This document shows, one piece after another, positions 27,473 through 37,254 of a stretch of DNA of 64,000 bases. Below the pieces are notes generated by a model that did no database searches, had not been told where the DNA came from, and saw nothing but the letters and a program-made list of their open reading frames with translations. Both the position numbers and the translations under genes were made by a program. The number at the start of each line of letters is the position of its first letter. Position 1 is the first letter of the stretch. The stretch spans positions 1-64,000 of the forward strand of contig CAISPV010000060.1 in the NCBI GenBank assembly GCA_903887485.1, given 5' to 3'. The stretch comes from an uncultured Desulfobulbaceae bacterium (GTDB lineage: Bacteria > Desulfobacterota > Desulfobulbia > Desulfobulbales > Desulfocapsaceae).

Positions 27473-28228
27473 ATGAATCCGGATCAACTGACCCAACTTC
27501 TCCAACTGGTCCAGGCTGGGCAATGCAGCATTGACGATGCTGTCAGGCAACTGAAGCATCTCCCGTCAGAGATGATTGAGGACGCCTGCCTGGACCATCA
27601 TCGCTGCCTGCGCACCGGGATCCCGGAGGTCATTTACGGGGCCTCCAAGACCCCGGAACAAATCATCACCATTGCCACCACCCTTCTCAAGCGATCATCC
27701 CTGCTCATGGCAACTCGGGTGGATGCGGTCAAGGCGGCTGTTGTCCAGAAATCTCTGCCGGAAATTCACTACTATCCTCAGGCCAGGATGCTGACCGGAA
27801 ATAAAAAAGAACAGGATTCCCAGAGATGCCGCGGGCTCATTCTCATTATCTGTGCCGGAACCTCCGACATCCCGGTAGCAGAAGAGGCCAGGGTCACCGC
27901 AGAGACCTTGGGTCATTCAGTGCAGACCCTCTATGATGTCGGGGTCGCCGGCCTGCATCGCCTCCTGAGTCATCAGGGCCTGCTGCACACAGCCACCGTT
28001 ATTATCGTGGTAGCCGGGATGGAAGGGGCACTGCCCAGTGTCGTCAGCGGTCTTACGGCCTGTCCGGTCATTGCGGTTCCCACGTCAATTGGTTACGGAA
28101 CAAGTTTTGGTGGACTTGCCGCCCTGCTTGGCATGCTCAACAGTTGCGCGCCAGGACTGGGCGTGGTCAACATCGACAATGGCTTTGGCGCTGCCTGCCT
28201 GGCCACGGCAATCAACAGAAAAACATAA
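27473..28228 (+). CDS. larB: Nickel pincer cofactor biosynthesis protein LarB
   Basis: LarB carboxylates and hydrolyses nicotinic acid adenine dinucleotide, the first step toward the nickel-pincer nucleotide of lactate racemase-type enzymes. The 251 residues have the family N-terminal helical part (DPDGVIYGASKTPEQI-like PEVIYGASKTPEQI) and a PurE-like C-terminal half (CAGTSDIPVAEEARVTAETLG, VVAGMEGALPSVVSGL, PTSIGYGTSFGG). larC and larE are not in the window. A strong ribosome binding site is lacking before ATG 27473. Confidence 0.93.
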   Translation: MNPDQLTQLLQLVQAGQCSIDDAVRQLKHLPSEMIEDACLDHHRCLRTGIPEVIYGASKTPEQIITIATTLLKRSSLLMATRVDAVKAAVVQKSLPEIHYYPQARMLTGNKKEQDSQRCRGLILIICAGTSDIPVAEEARVTAETLGHSVQTLYDVGVAGLHRLLSHQGLLHTATVIIVVAGMEGALPSVVSGLTACPVIAVPTSIGYGTSFGGLAALLGMLNSCAPGLGVVNIDNGFGAACLATAINRKT

Positions 28229-28367
28229 AACAGAGGCCAAACTGTGAGCAAAACTTGCAAGATTCATGCAGTGCTGTATAATCGCTGCACGAACACCTTC
28301 ACTTAACTTATTCTTCAGTTTTCATTCATCATCTATCTTTTTTATAGAAGAAACTTCAGGGACGTCA

Positions 28368-30938
28368 ATGAACACATCACTCAAGCTCAAGATCGGCACA
28401 CTCCTGTTTCTCGTCATCCTTTCCGTCATCACCATCGTTCCCTCCTTTTATTCGGCAACGCCAGACTGGTGGAAAAAATATATGGCGCCGGAAGGATTAC
28501 GTCTCGGCCTTGATCTGCAGGGAGGGATGCATCTGGTGCTGAAGGTTGACCTGAAAAAGGCCGAAGAAAACTCCCTTGAACTGGCTGCAACCGATCTGAA
28601 AGACAGTCTCAAGGAAAAATCGATCACCGCCGTACGGAGCGAAGGCAAGCCCGGAACCATTATCTTTACCCTGCCCAATACCGGTGCCGTAGAGACCGTC
28701 AAAGATCTGATCAAAAATGATTTCCCTAATATCAATGTGCAGGTAGAAGCCAAAGAGGGTTCATTTCCACGAATCACCCTGAAGCTGAAAGACTCAGAGA
28801 TCACCTTCATCCGAACCCACGCAGTCGATCAATCTCTGGAGATTATCAGAAACAGGATTGACCAGTTCGGTGTTGCCGAACCGGCGATCATCCGGCAGGG
28901 CGCAGACGAGATTGTCGTCCAGCTTCCTGGGGTCAGGGACCCAAAGCGGGCGATGAAACTTCTGGGTGAAACCGCCCAGCTTGAATTTAAACTGGTGGCA
29001 GAAACGGCGGGTATCAACCTGCAGGATTTAATTGATCAGGCCAAGAAAAATGGCCAATGGGCCGACAATGAGGGGCGGAAAAAGCTCAACCGGGCCCTGC
29101 AGAACCGCCTGCCGCCAGACACGGAGATCTATTTCGAAAAGGATAAGGACAAGCAGACCGGCCAGGAGATCATCCGTCCCCTGCTGCTCGAAAATCAGAC
29201 CTTGATGACTGGTGACATGGTTAAGAATGCCCAGGTACGCATCGGCGGTCAGTTCAATGAACCCTATGTCAGCATTGACCTCACCGGTCGGGGCGGCAAG
29301 GTTTTTGCCCATATTACCGAAAAAAGTGTCAACCGGCAATTGGCTATTGTCCTTGATGACGTTGTCCGCTCGGCCCCATCCATCCGGGAAAAGATCATGG
29401 GCGGATCAGCTCAGATATCCGGCCGTTACAGCCATGAAGAGGCAACAGACCTGGCCATTATCCTGCGGGTCGGCGCCCTGCCGGCGCCGGTTGATATTAT
29501 CCAGAACCTGACGGTCGGCGCCAGCCTTGGCCAGGACTCCATCCACAAGGGTCTGACCGCAGGGATCTTTGGCTCACTTCTGGTTATCACCTTCATGATG
29601 ATCTATTATCATCTCTCAGGAATCATTGCCAATGGGGCCATGGTCCTCAACATCCTCTTTCTTTTTGCCGGACTGGCCATTCTCAATGCCACCCTGACCC
29701 TGCCAGGTATTGCCGGTATTATTCTCTCCATCGGTATGGCCGTGGACTCCAACATTCTGATCTTTGAACGAATGCGTGAGGAGTATGATCTGGGAAAATC
29801 AGTCCGATCCAGCGTCAACGCCGGCTTTAGTGAAGCACTCTCTACCGTTGTTGACTCACATGTAACCACGCTTATCACCTCTATGGCCCTGTTCTTGTTT
29901 GGCACTGGCCCGATCAAGGGTTTTGCCATCACCCTGTCTCTGGGCGTTCTTTTCAACCTGTTCTCCACCCTGTACTGTTCCCGTTTTGTATTTGACATCC
30001 TGCTCTCTTTAAATCTCCTGAAAAAATTAACCTTTCTCCGGTTTACGAGAACGCCCAACCTCGATTACATGAAGCTGCGCCACATCACCTATGCCATCTC
30101 AGCGGTCCTGGTCGGCATCGGCATCATCGCCTCTATCCAGATTGCTCGGGGTAAGGCCAATATGGGGGTTGATTTTTCCGGCGGCACCCTGTTGCAATAC
30201 AAGGCATCTCAGGCATTTACCATGGACGAGGTTCGTCAAACCTTTAACAAGCACAACATAGAGGGCCTTGATCTGCAAAAGGTTGAAAACGAAAATAGTC
30301 TGATTGTCAAGGTCAAGAAATCAGAAAGGATTATTGGCAATCTCAGCGACCAGATCAATTCTATCCTGACCACAGAATTTACCGACAAACATTTCACCCT
30401 GGAAAGCCAGTCCGAGATTGGTTCTTCTGTAAGTTCCGTCCTGCGGAACAAGGCCGCAATGGCTATCCTGATCTCTCTGGTCGGCGTTATTATCTATCTG
30501 GCCCTGCGCTTTGATATCCGTTTTGGAGTAGCGGCCGCCATTGCAACTCTCCATGACGTCTTTATCATTCTTGGACTCTGCTGGATGCTGAATATGGAAA
30601 TGACCCTAATGATTGTCACGGCCATGCTCACCCTTGGCGGCTATTCCCTCGCGGATACAGTCGTTATCTTTGACCGGATCCGCGAGAACATGGCTAAAGA
30701 CAAGACGCACACGCTCATCAGCCAGATCAACGACAGCATCAATCAGGTTGTCGGAAGAACTATTTCGACAGGGCTCACCGTCTGTATGACCTTACTGGCA
30801 CTGTTACTCCTGGGCGGATCCGTTATTCATGATTTTTCCTTTGTCCTTTTATTCGGCGTCATCATTGGGACCTTCTCCTCCGCGTTCGTGGCCAGTCCTG
30901 TGCTGTTGCTCTGGCCTGAAAAGAAGGAACAACAGTAA
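28368..30938 (+). CDS. secDF: SecD-SecF fusion protein translocase subunit
   Basis: Fused accessory component of the Sec machinery that uses proton motive force to complete export. The 856-residue product from ATG 28368 has twelve predicted membrane helices. The SecD half has GLDLQGGMHLVL, a periplasmic P1 domain and the motif GMAVDSNILIFERMREE. The SecF half starts near residue 560 with GVDFSGGTLLQY and has GGYSLADTVVIFDRIREN. Upstream in-frame sequence to 28266 looks non-coding. Its stop shares one base with ykgJ. Confidence 0.94.
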   Translation: MNTSLKLKIGTLLFLVILSVITIVPSFYSATPDWWKKYMAPEGLRLGLDLQGGMHLVLKVDLKKAEENSLELAATDLKDSLKEKSITAVRSEGKPGTIIFTLPNTGAVETVKDLIKNDFPNINVQVEAKEGSFPRITLKLKDSEITFIRTHAVDQSLEIIRNRIDQFGVAEPAIIRQGADEIVVQLPGVRDPKRAMKLLGETAQLEFKLVAETAGINLQDLIDQAKKNGQWADNEGRKKLNRALQNRLPPDTEIYFEKDKDKQTGQEIIRPLLLENQTLMTGDMVKNAQVRIGGQFNEPYVSIDLTGRGGKVFAHITEKSVNRQLAIVLDDVVRSAPSIREKIMGGSAQISGRYSHEEATDLAIILRVGALPAPVDIIQNLTVGASLGQDSIHKGLTAGIFGSLLVITFMMIYYHLSGIIANGAMVLNILFLFAGLAILNATLTLPGIAGIILSIGMAVDSNILIFERMREEYDLGKSVRSSVNAGFSEALSTVVDSHVTTLITSMALFLFGTGPIKGFAITLSLGVLFNLFSTLYCSRFVFDILLSLNLLKKLTFLRFTRTPNLDYMKLRHITYAISAVLVGIGIIASIQIARGKANMGVDFSGGTLLQYKASQAFTMDEVRQTFNKHNIEGLDLQKVENENSLIVKVKKSERIIGNLSDQINSILTTEFTDKHFTLESQSEIGSSVSSVLRNKAAMAILISLVGVIIYLALRFDIRFGVAAAIATLHDVFIILGLCWMLNMEMTLMIVTAMLTLGGYSLADTVVIFDRIRENMAKDKTHTLISQINDSINQVVGRTISTGLTVCMTLLALLLLGGSVIHDFSFVLLFGVIIGTFSSAFVASPVLLLWPEKKEQQ

Positions 30939-31672
30939 TGAACCCGCCCCTGCTCCCTAAAAATGTCACCAGGATAGAAAAAGAGGAGACATTCCGTTTC
31001 TCCTGTCATCCCTCCGTCGCCTGCTTTACTGACTGCTGCCGCCAGCTGGAACTGGCCCTGACTCCGTACGATGTGCTGCGTCTGAAAAAAGGTTGCGGCC
31101 TCCGCTCTGAGGAATTTCTCGACCGCTATGTGATCATGGAGCTGGAAGAACACGAAACCTTCCCCCGTTTTTACCTCACCATGGTCGATGATGGCCAGGC
31201 AAGCTGTGTCTTTGTTTCGAACGCCGGCTGCACCCTGTATCAGGATCGACCAGGGGCCTGCCGGGCCTATCCCTTGGGCAGGGCAGCCATTCGTCAAGCT
31301 GACAACACCATGGATGAGTTCTTCGTCCTCCTGCGAGAAAGCCACTGCCAGGGATTCCAGGAACAGCAGGAGCAGAATGGCGCCACCTACAGCACCGAAC
31401 AAGGGCTGGCAACCTACAGTCGCTTTAACGATGCGGTGGCGGCTCTCCTGCAACATGACCAGATACGACAGGGAAAAAGGTTTACAGAAGAGCAGATCGA
31501 GCAGTTTATCCTGGCCCTCTATAATCTTGACCAATTCCGGACATTGTTGTTCACTGGACAGATTTCTGGAACAATACAACAGAACGACACGACAAGACAG
31601 CGCCTGACCGATGATGAGGAACTGCTTCTCTACGCCATTGACTGGCTCAAGGACATATTATTCAAGAAGTGA
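30938..31672 (+). CDS. YkgJ-family cysteine cluster protein
   Basis: A 244-residue protein with the CxxxCC motif set of the YkgJ/CxxCxxCC family: CHPSVACFTDCCRQLELAL near residue 20, SNAGCTLYQDRPGACRAYPLG in the middle and SHCQGF later, together a likely Fe-S or zinc site. Function is unknown. Its start overlaps the secDF stop (TAATG), implying coupled expression; a HAD hydrolase follows after 25 bases. Confidence 0.88.
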   Translation: MNPPLLPKNVTRIEKEETFRFSCHPSVACFTDCCRQLELALTPYDVLRLKKGCGLRSEEFLDRYVIMELEEHETFPRFYLTMVDDGQASCVFVSNAGCTLYQDRPGACRAYPLGRAAIRQADNTMDEFFVLLRESHCQGFQEQQEQNGATYSTEQGLATYSRFNDAVAALLQHDQIRQGKRFTEEQIEQFILALYNLDQFRTLLFTGQISGTIQQNDTTRQRLTDDEELLLYAIDWLKDILFKK

Positions 31673-31697
31673 TTGTTTTTCTAAGGCGCGACTGACC

Positions 31698-32327
31698 ATG
31701 CTCAAGCTCATTATCTTCGACTGCGACGGGGTCATGTTTGACTCCAAATTTGCCAACCAGGAATACTACAATCAACTTCTTGCCCATTTCGATCGACCGG
31801 CAATGAGTCCGGCAGAACTTGAGCACGTCCATATCCACAACGTGCTGGACTCCATCCGCCACATCTTCCGCCATTATCCACTGCAAGATCTGGCAGAGGT
31901 GCATGCCTATCGCATGGCCCTTGACTACACACCCTTTCTCAGCCACATGCGAATGGAGCCGGATCTCATCGAATTTCTTGAGGAAACAAAACCCAGGTAC
32001 CAATTGGCTATCTCCACCAACCGCACCAACACCATGGTGCCCATCCTGCAGATGTTTGCGTTACAGGACTACTTTGACAAGATAATGACCGCAGAAAACG
32101 CGCGCCGCCCCAAACCAGCACCGGACGCCTTGCTGGAAATCCTTGATTATTGTGGATGTCAGACCGGTGAAGCCATTTACATTGGCGACTCCATTATTGA
32201 CCGGGAACATACCGCCAACTGCGGGATGCGGCTGATTGGATTCAGAAATCCAGCCCTGCCCGCCGAGTATCACGTGACCTGTTTCAAGGAGATCCTGGAG
32301 CTTCCCCCCTTTCGTGAACCTCTCTGA
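31698..32327 (+). CDS. HAD-superfamily hydrolase
   Basis: A 209-residue phosphatase-like protein with HAD motif I FDCDGVMFDS (nucleophile Asp and acid/base Asp), motif II AISTNRTN, Lys in RPKPAPDALLEIL, and motif IV YIGDSIIDRE. The helical cap after motif I is the phosphoglycolate-phosphatase type. The substrate is not predictable. ATG 31698 is chosen because it begins directly before motif I; it follows ykgJ closely. Confidence 0.88.
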   Translation: MLKLIIFDCDGVMFDSKFANQEYYNQLLAHFDRPAMSPAELEHVHIHNVLDSIRHIFRHYPLQDLAEVHAYRMALDYTPFLSHMRMEPDLIEFLEETKPRYQLAISTNRTNTMVPILQMFALQDYFDKIMTAENARRPKPAPDALLEILDYCGCQTGEAIYIGDSIIDREHTANCGMRLIGFRNPALPAEYHVTCFKEILELPPFREPL

Positions 32328-32464
32328 TTCCATCTCAATCTCAGCCAAGACCACTCTGCCCGTCCCCGCCTATGCCATTGTAACAGTTACAGTTATGCGG
32401 CAAGAACAGCATAAGGATCCATAACAAAAGGGAGAAGGATGTAACGGTTATTTCGTAACGATTT

Positions 32465-33550
32465 CTAATGATTCCCGGCCAGGCTCTCATCTTTTTCTTC
32501 CAGTGCATCATCCACTCTTTTGATCCCCTCCATGAGAAGTTTCATAAAATCACCAACTTCCGCCGCCTTCATCTCCTGCGGGGAAAGACCAATAGTAAAT
32601 CTATAGGTTCCTTCATGCTCACCAAGTATGGCAAAAATCGCCTCCTCATTTTCTTGCGCCCGATAATGGGCATTAATAATACATCCCTCCCTGAACGAAA
32701 TCTTTCCCGGACCGTGAGGAAGGTCAAAGGAAAGCACACCGGTTTTGCTATTCATATGAAAGACCTGAAACAACTCTGCAGGGGCCATATCCTGCAATCT
32801 CCCCTGCATACAGGAGGCAAAATCTTCCGCCCGGGCCCTGTTCACCCGCGTCAGACGCTTGGCCAATAAACTGGCCATAAACATCTGAACAGCAGGCAGT
32901 TTGTGGAGCAAAAAATGAAAATCTTCACTGGAAACCGCAAGCACCTCAGTATCACACAAGGCCCTGACTGACGCCCCAGCCACCTCACCTCCCAGATAAC
33001 TCATCTCCCCGCATATTTCACCAGACCCCAAGGTCGTGATAACAACAGGCCCATCAATCACCAGCACTTGTCCCGAGATAATAAAATACAGATACGCATT
33101 CGCCTCCCCTTTATGGATCAGAAGGGCCCCTTCATGAACAATATTCTGTTGACACCGCCTAATAAATTCCTTTAATTCGTCGTCAGGGATGACCTGAATC
33201 AAGGGAAATAAGCGAATCTTCTCCAAAAGTTCCTGTTCTCTGCTCTCCAACACCACAGGCTTCGCTCCTGCTTCTATGGCCAAGGTGTCAGAAGTTGAAA
33301 TCGGCACAAATTTAATCAGGCCCGTACAACCACTACAATTGAATATCGGTTTTGCCGCTATCAGATCATCTGGTTTTGCCGCCAGAAATCTGAACAATAA
33401 CTGGGTCATTTCCCGAACCAGAATCAGACAGGTTGCCTTGTTTCCAGGACAGGAAAGCGATTTGTCCGACAGAATCAACCGGTCACCAACCTTATAAAAG
33501 GGGCAACGGTTTCCTTCAATAATTTCAAAATTGACCTGCAAGGATTTCAT
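32465..33550 (-). CDS. Cyclic-nucleotide-binding domain plus DUF4388 (PATAN) protein
   Basis: A protein of about 361 residues. The N-terminal ~100 residues include a Cys-containing UPF0153-like or unknown region (GNKATCLILV, FNCSGCTGLIKF). A cNMP-binding barrel follows (about residues 130-245): ALLIHKGEANAYLYFIISGQ, GSGEICGEMSYLGG and SVRALCDTEVLAVS. The C-terminal ~110 residues are DUF4388 (DMAPAELFQVFHMNSKTGVLSF), usually linked to signalling and gliding proteins. It is divergent from the E2-like gene across about 345 bases, so a shared regulatory region is possible. TTG 33598 could extend it by 16 residues. Confidence 0.83.
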   Translation of the reverse strand: MKSLQVNFEIIEGNRCPFYKVGDRLILSDKSLSCPGNKATCLILVREMTQLLFRFLAAKPDDLIAAKPIFNCSGCTGLIKFVPISTSDTLAIEAGAKPVVLESREQELLEKIRLFPLIQVIPDDELKEFIRRCQQNIVHEGALLIHKGEANAYLYFIISGQVLVIDGPVVITTLGSGEICGEMSYLGGEVAGASVRALCDTEVLAVSSEDFHFLLHKLPAVQMFMASLLAKRLTRVNRARAEDFASCMQGRLQDMAPAELFQVFHMNSKTGVLSFDLPHGPGKISFREGCIINAHYRAQENEEAIFAILGEHEGTYRFTIGLSPQEMKAAEVGDFMKLLMEGIKRVDDALEEKDESLAGNH

Positions 33551-33828
33551 ATCTTTCTGACTGCAGAATAAAGATTTAAATTTTCCATCATGAAACAAAG
33601 AGGAGCATATTCTTCTATTTTACCACGGATATCCCCTCTTGACACTTCCCGCAAAGTTTTTTTCAAAACAATCACGGTTCGCCCCCATCTTTACCAAAAG
33701 ATTCGGTGAAAAATGAGAATAACTTAGAAGCATACGGATATCTCATTCCAAAAATAAAAAAATTCCTCTTCTTCGCAAAACCTGATACATTTGTACCAAG
33801 ATTTTCATTAATTGTCTGAACGTATCAA

Positions 33829-33845
33829 CGTCATTGCATGTGACG
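33829..33845. promoter_or_regulatory. Possible operator palindrome upstream of the E2-like gene
   Basis: CGTCA and TGACG arms around a 7-base spacer, about 50 bases before the start at 33896. Such a site would suit a dimeric regulator of the CRP type, but the arms are short and could be chance. The rest of 33551-33895 is AT-rich spacer. Confidence 0.3.
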
Positions 33846-33895
33846 CAAGGTTGCAAAAAACTCTCATCATTCAACTGAGGCATCAGTGAACTTTC

Positions 33896-36634
33896 ATGGC
33901 CATCATCTCTGAACAGCTTGAAGCCATTTTTCAAGAAATCAAGACCAACTTTGCCCAGCATCAACAGATTCAAGTCACACCCATTGCTGGAGACCCACCT
34001 GAACAGTATCGCGTCGCCTATCACCTGCAGGGATTCTGCAAAAAAGATGGGGGAGAAGTCCAAATATGCCCTAACCATATCATCACTATCACCCTGCCTT
34101 TTGGATTCCCCCACTTCCCCCCAAACTGTACGCCTGAAAGCCCTGTCTTCCACCCTGACTTTGATCAGGCGGCCATCTGCATCGGGGAGTTTTGGGAAAA
34201 CAACCCTTCTCTTGCCGAACTGATCATTCATATTGGCCGCATGCTGTGCGGCGAAATCTACTCAAGCAATAATGCTTTCAATGAAGAAGCTGCTACCTGG
34301 TACAAGGAAAACCAGAACCAACTGCCCCTGGATACCATCCGTCAATTATCAGCGCCTGAAGAACAGCCCCTGCAGCCTCCCGAAGAAAAGCGTGCAGTCA
34401 CCACCCCTCTTACGCCTCTGGGCTTGGTGGACATTGTCGATGAAACCTTTTTTCCAAGAAATGAAGAGGTAACCATTGATGACAACGAATCCTCCGAACG
34501 AGCGAATACCTTTACTGAAACTACGATAGAAAAAGTTTTTCCTCCTTCTCTGCACCAATCTCCCGTTACCCCCCAACACCTGGAAACAGTATCAAACCTG
34601 AACAGCCCGGATCAGCACAAACATGATAACGCCCGAAAAATATACCAGGAAGGGGAGGCATTTGAAAACAAGGGGCAGCCAGCAAGAGCCTTAGAAAGAT
34701 ATAAAACTGTAAAAAGTTTGGCCCCAGATTTTCCAGAGATAGATAAAGATATCAGTCGTGCACAATATTCTCTGGAGATACTTAGCGACTTGGTAGCAGG
34801 AGATTATTCCGAAGAAGACAGCAACGGCAAAAAGAAATCAGCGGTAAAACCCAAAGGCAAAAAGGTCGAATCGCCATCCCCCAAAAAACATTCTGTTCCA
34901 CAAGAGAGGAAACAAACCTCTCGCTGGCCGGCCATTATCATTGGCAGTGGCTGTACAGCCGTTTTGCTCACCCTGATTGGTGGTTACCTCTTTTTCAACA
35001 CTCAATGGGAACATGCTCAAACAAAGTTTAAAGAATGCAAACAGCTTCTGGATAGAGATCTGTTCTCGGATGCCGATCAAAAATGCACCGATGCCATGGC
35101 GTTAACCTTCAAAATTCTCTTGATCAAACAACAGGAGAAAAAACTTCTCACCGAAAAGATTAAAGAGATCCAGAGTTCCGAAAAATTAAAAAAAGGACTT
35201 GCGCTAAGCAAAAAAGACACCAGTCAACCGGAATGGCAGAAATCCATGTTCCTTGCCGATACATACCTGGCTGACAACAAATGGAAAGAGGCCATGGCAA
35301 GTTACACGCTCGCTCTTCAGCTTGCAACTAAGATACCAACAGTTGATCGCGCCATCCTTGATCAGATCCATAGCAACATTGCAACCGCCCAATTTAATAT
35401 TTTTTTACAGACGGGTGAGCAGGCTTTAGCTAAGTCAGAATGGGATTCCGCAAAAGATTACTTTAACAAGGCCGTGGATCTCACCAAACAAAATCCCCAC
35501 ATTCCACCAGAGGCCCTTTCCCGGATTAAATCCCTTACTGGCCAGGTCGAATTTAACAAGTTAATGGCTGCAGGTGAAGAAAATTTTTCGAAAGGAGATT
35601 GGCAGAATGCCCTTGTTGCTTTCGAACAAGCTCAAAAGATAGATCAAAACTTCTCTTTTTCTAATGCCAAAACAGTCGCCTCTCTTCAAGAGGTCATAGT
35701 CAAAACCAAGGTATTCAACGCCCTGGAACAGGGGAAGAAGGCAGTTGCGGATGCACAATGGGATCAAGCCATCAATCAATACGAAACAGCCATTCAACTC
35801 CTGAAAGAAAACAATGAGATCCTCAGTGGCGACAACCCCCTGCAAAGCCAGCAAAAAATTTCACGACTGATGCTTCACGCCGCGATTATCAGAGACAAAC
35901 AAAGCGCTGCCGACCACTTGAAGAACAAGGAATCTACCCAGGCAATCGACAAAATGCAGGCTATCATCGAGACGATAAACATGAGTTCTTTCGCCAAAGA
36001 ACAAGAGTTCCAGACAATTATCAAAGAGACCATGATCTCTATCAATCAGACTCAAGAAGACGCCCTCATCGCCGAGCAGATCTCATATCTAACCAACAAC
36101 TACCAAAAGCTCTTCACCCAGAATAACCCAACCCTGACCGCTGAGAATTTATCGCAACCACGGGCCAACCTTCTTAAAAAAATAGACAATAAACTGCTCT
36201 TCAAACTCCAGTGTTTTGAGCAGGGCCAGGGCCGACCAGTACTCTTGCAGATAAGTTATATCTATAATCCTGCCACCAAACAATGGCACCTTTTCAATAA
36301 TGACAAACCTGCAGGCGAACAAGAGGCAGAAACTGTTGGCCAGAATATCCTTTCCTCAGCTTATCAGGCCCAGGAAAATCATGCCATTCAAGAGCAGATA
36401 TCATACCTGACCGACAATTTTCAGACCCTTTTTATCAAAAACAACCCCGCACTGCACCGTGAAAACTTATCAAAACCTCAGGCAAGCTTTGTGAAGAAGA
36501 TAGGTGAAAATATGCTGTTTCTACTCCAGTGCTTCGAACAAAGATCTGACAAACCAACACTTCTAAAAGCCAATTATCTCTACGATCCAGCAAGCAACCA
36601 GTGGGAGATATACACCAATAAAAAAAGTAAATAG
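33896..36634 (+). CDS. Membrane-anchored E2 (ubiquitin-conjugating)-like protein with TPR-like repeats
   Basis: A 912-residue protein not recognised as any named gene. Residues 1-140 look like an E2/UBC domain: PFGFPHFPP, then FHPDF (86-88 replaces the HPN motif), then ICIGEFW with a candidate catalytic Cys95 nine residues after His86, then NPSLAELIIHIGRML as in E2 helix 2. Residues 245-300 are TPR-like; 312-343 are strongly basic; 344-367 form one membrane helix. Positive-inside rules put the E2 domain in the cytoplasm. TPR-like repeats at about 461-637 (W-x-x-A-x-x-x-Y/F) and two homologous C-terminal units (726-802, 830-907) are then periplasmic. No E1, ubiquitin-like or JAB gene is nearby. 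The gene is visibly richer in A than its neighbours. Confidence 0.72.
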   Translation: MAIISEQLEAIFQEIKTNFAQHQQIQVTPIAGDPPEQYRVAYHLQGFCKKDGGEVQICPNHIITITLPFGFPHFPPNCTPESPVFHPDFDQAAICIGEFWENNPSLAELIIHIGRMLCGEIYSSNNAFNEEAATWYKENQNQLPLDTIRQLSAPEEQPLQPPEEKRAVTTPLTPLGLVDIVDETFFPRNEEVTIDDNESSERANTFTETTIEKVFPPSLHQSPVTPQHLETVSNLNSPDQHKHDNARKIYQEGEAFENKGQPARALERYKTVKSLAPDFPEIDKDISRAQYSLEILSDLVAGDYSEEDSNGKKKSAVKPKGKKVESPSPKKHSVPQERKQTSRWPAIIIGSGCTAVLLTLIGGYLFFNTQWEHAQTKFKECKQLLDRDLFSDADQKCTDAMALTFKILLIKQQEKKLLTEKIKEIQSSEKLKKGLALSKKDTSQPEWQKSMFLADTYLADNKWKEAMASYTLALQLATKIPTVDRAILDQIHSNIATAQFNIFLQTGEQALAKSEWDSAKDYFNKAVDLTKQNPHIPPEALSRIKSLTGQVEFNKLMAAGEENFSKGDWQNALVAFEQAQKIDQNFSFSNAKTVASLQEVIVKTKVFNALEQGKKAVADAQWDQAINQYETAIQLLKENNEILSGDNPLQSQQKISRLMLHAAIIRDKQSAADHLKNKESTQAIDKMQAIIETINMSSFAKEQEFQTIIKETMISINQTQEDALIAEQISYLTNNYQKLFTQNNPTLTAENLSQPRANLLKKIDNKLLFKLQCFEQGQGRPVLLQISYIYNPATKQWHLFNNDKPAGEQEAETVGQNILSSAYQAQENHAIQEQISYLTDNFQTLFIKNNPALHRENLSKPQASFVKKIGENMLFLLQCFEQRSDKPTLLKANYLYDPASNQWEIYTNKKSK

Positions 36635-36735
36635 TTCTTTAGGTACTCTCCTCACATTTTTATTGATATTTATCATTGGGTACGGATGAATACTGGATTA
36701 AAAAACGGAACAACCACCACCCAGGAGCGCCAACC

Positions 36736-37221
36736 ATGTCCCTCACTATCAGTTCACCAGCATTTGCAGATAACTGCCAGATCCCGGCCATCTATACCTG
36801 CGACGGCCGGAACATCTCTCCTCCCCTGCAATGGACCGGAGTTCCGTCTGGCGCCAAGAGCCTGGTCCTGATCATCGACGATCCTGACGCCCCTGATCCG
36901 GCGGCACCCAAAAGGATCTGGGTCCACTGGATCCTGTACAATATCCCGTCCAGTGTCTCTATCCTGCCTGAAGGTATCGCCCCTCATGCACTGCCAGCGG
37001 GGACAATGGAAGGCCGTAACGACGGCAAAGAAACAAGCTACGGCGGCCCCTGCCCGCCCATAGGCTGCCATCGCTACTTCCATAAGCTCTATGCTCTGGA
37101 CGTCATCCTGCCAGACCTGCGGCAGCCCACAAAACAGGTGCTCCTCCAGGCAATGGATGGCCATATCCTTGCCCATGCGGAAACCATCGGCCTCTACCAT
37201 CGGCCTCACAAGCCATCATAA
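36736..37221 (+). CDS. YbhB/YbcL family (PEBP/Raf kinase inhibitor-like) protein
   Basis: A 161-residue protein of the phosphatidylethanolamine-binding fold: IPAIYTCDGRNISPPLQWTG, LVLIIDDPDAPD, WVHWILYNIP, GGPCPPIGCHRYFHKLYALD. The conserved ligand-pocket Asp and His residues are present. No export signal, so it is cytoplasmic. The biochemical role in bacteria is unknown. AGGAG precedes ATG 36736, ruling out the longer frame from 36676. Confidence 0.93.
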   Translation: MSLTISSPAFADNCQIPAIYTCDGRNISPPLQWTGVPSGAKSLVLIIDDPDAPDPAAPKRIWVHWILYNIPSSVSILPEGIAPHALPAGTMEGRNDGKETSYGGPCPPIGCHRYFHKLYALDVILPDLRQPTKQVLLQAMDGHILAHAETIGLYHRPHKPS

Positions 37222-37254
37222 TTTCAATTTGCATTCAAGCCAATACCTTTGTCG

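Noticed and set aside
36676-36735. 20-residue extension of YbhB
   Set aside because: AGGAG stands before ATG 36736, and the family starts there.
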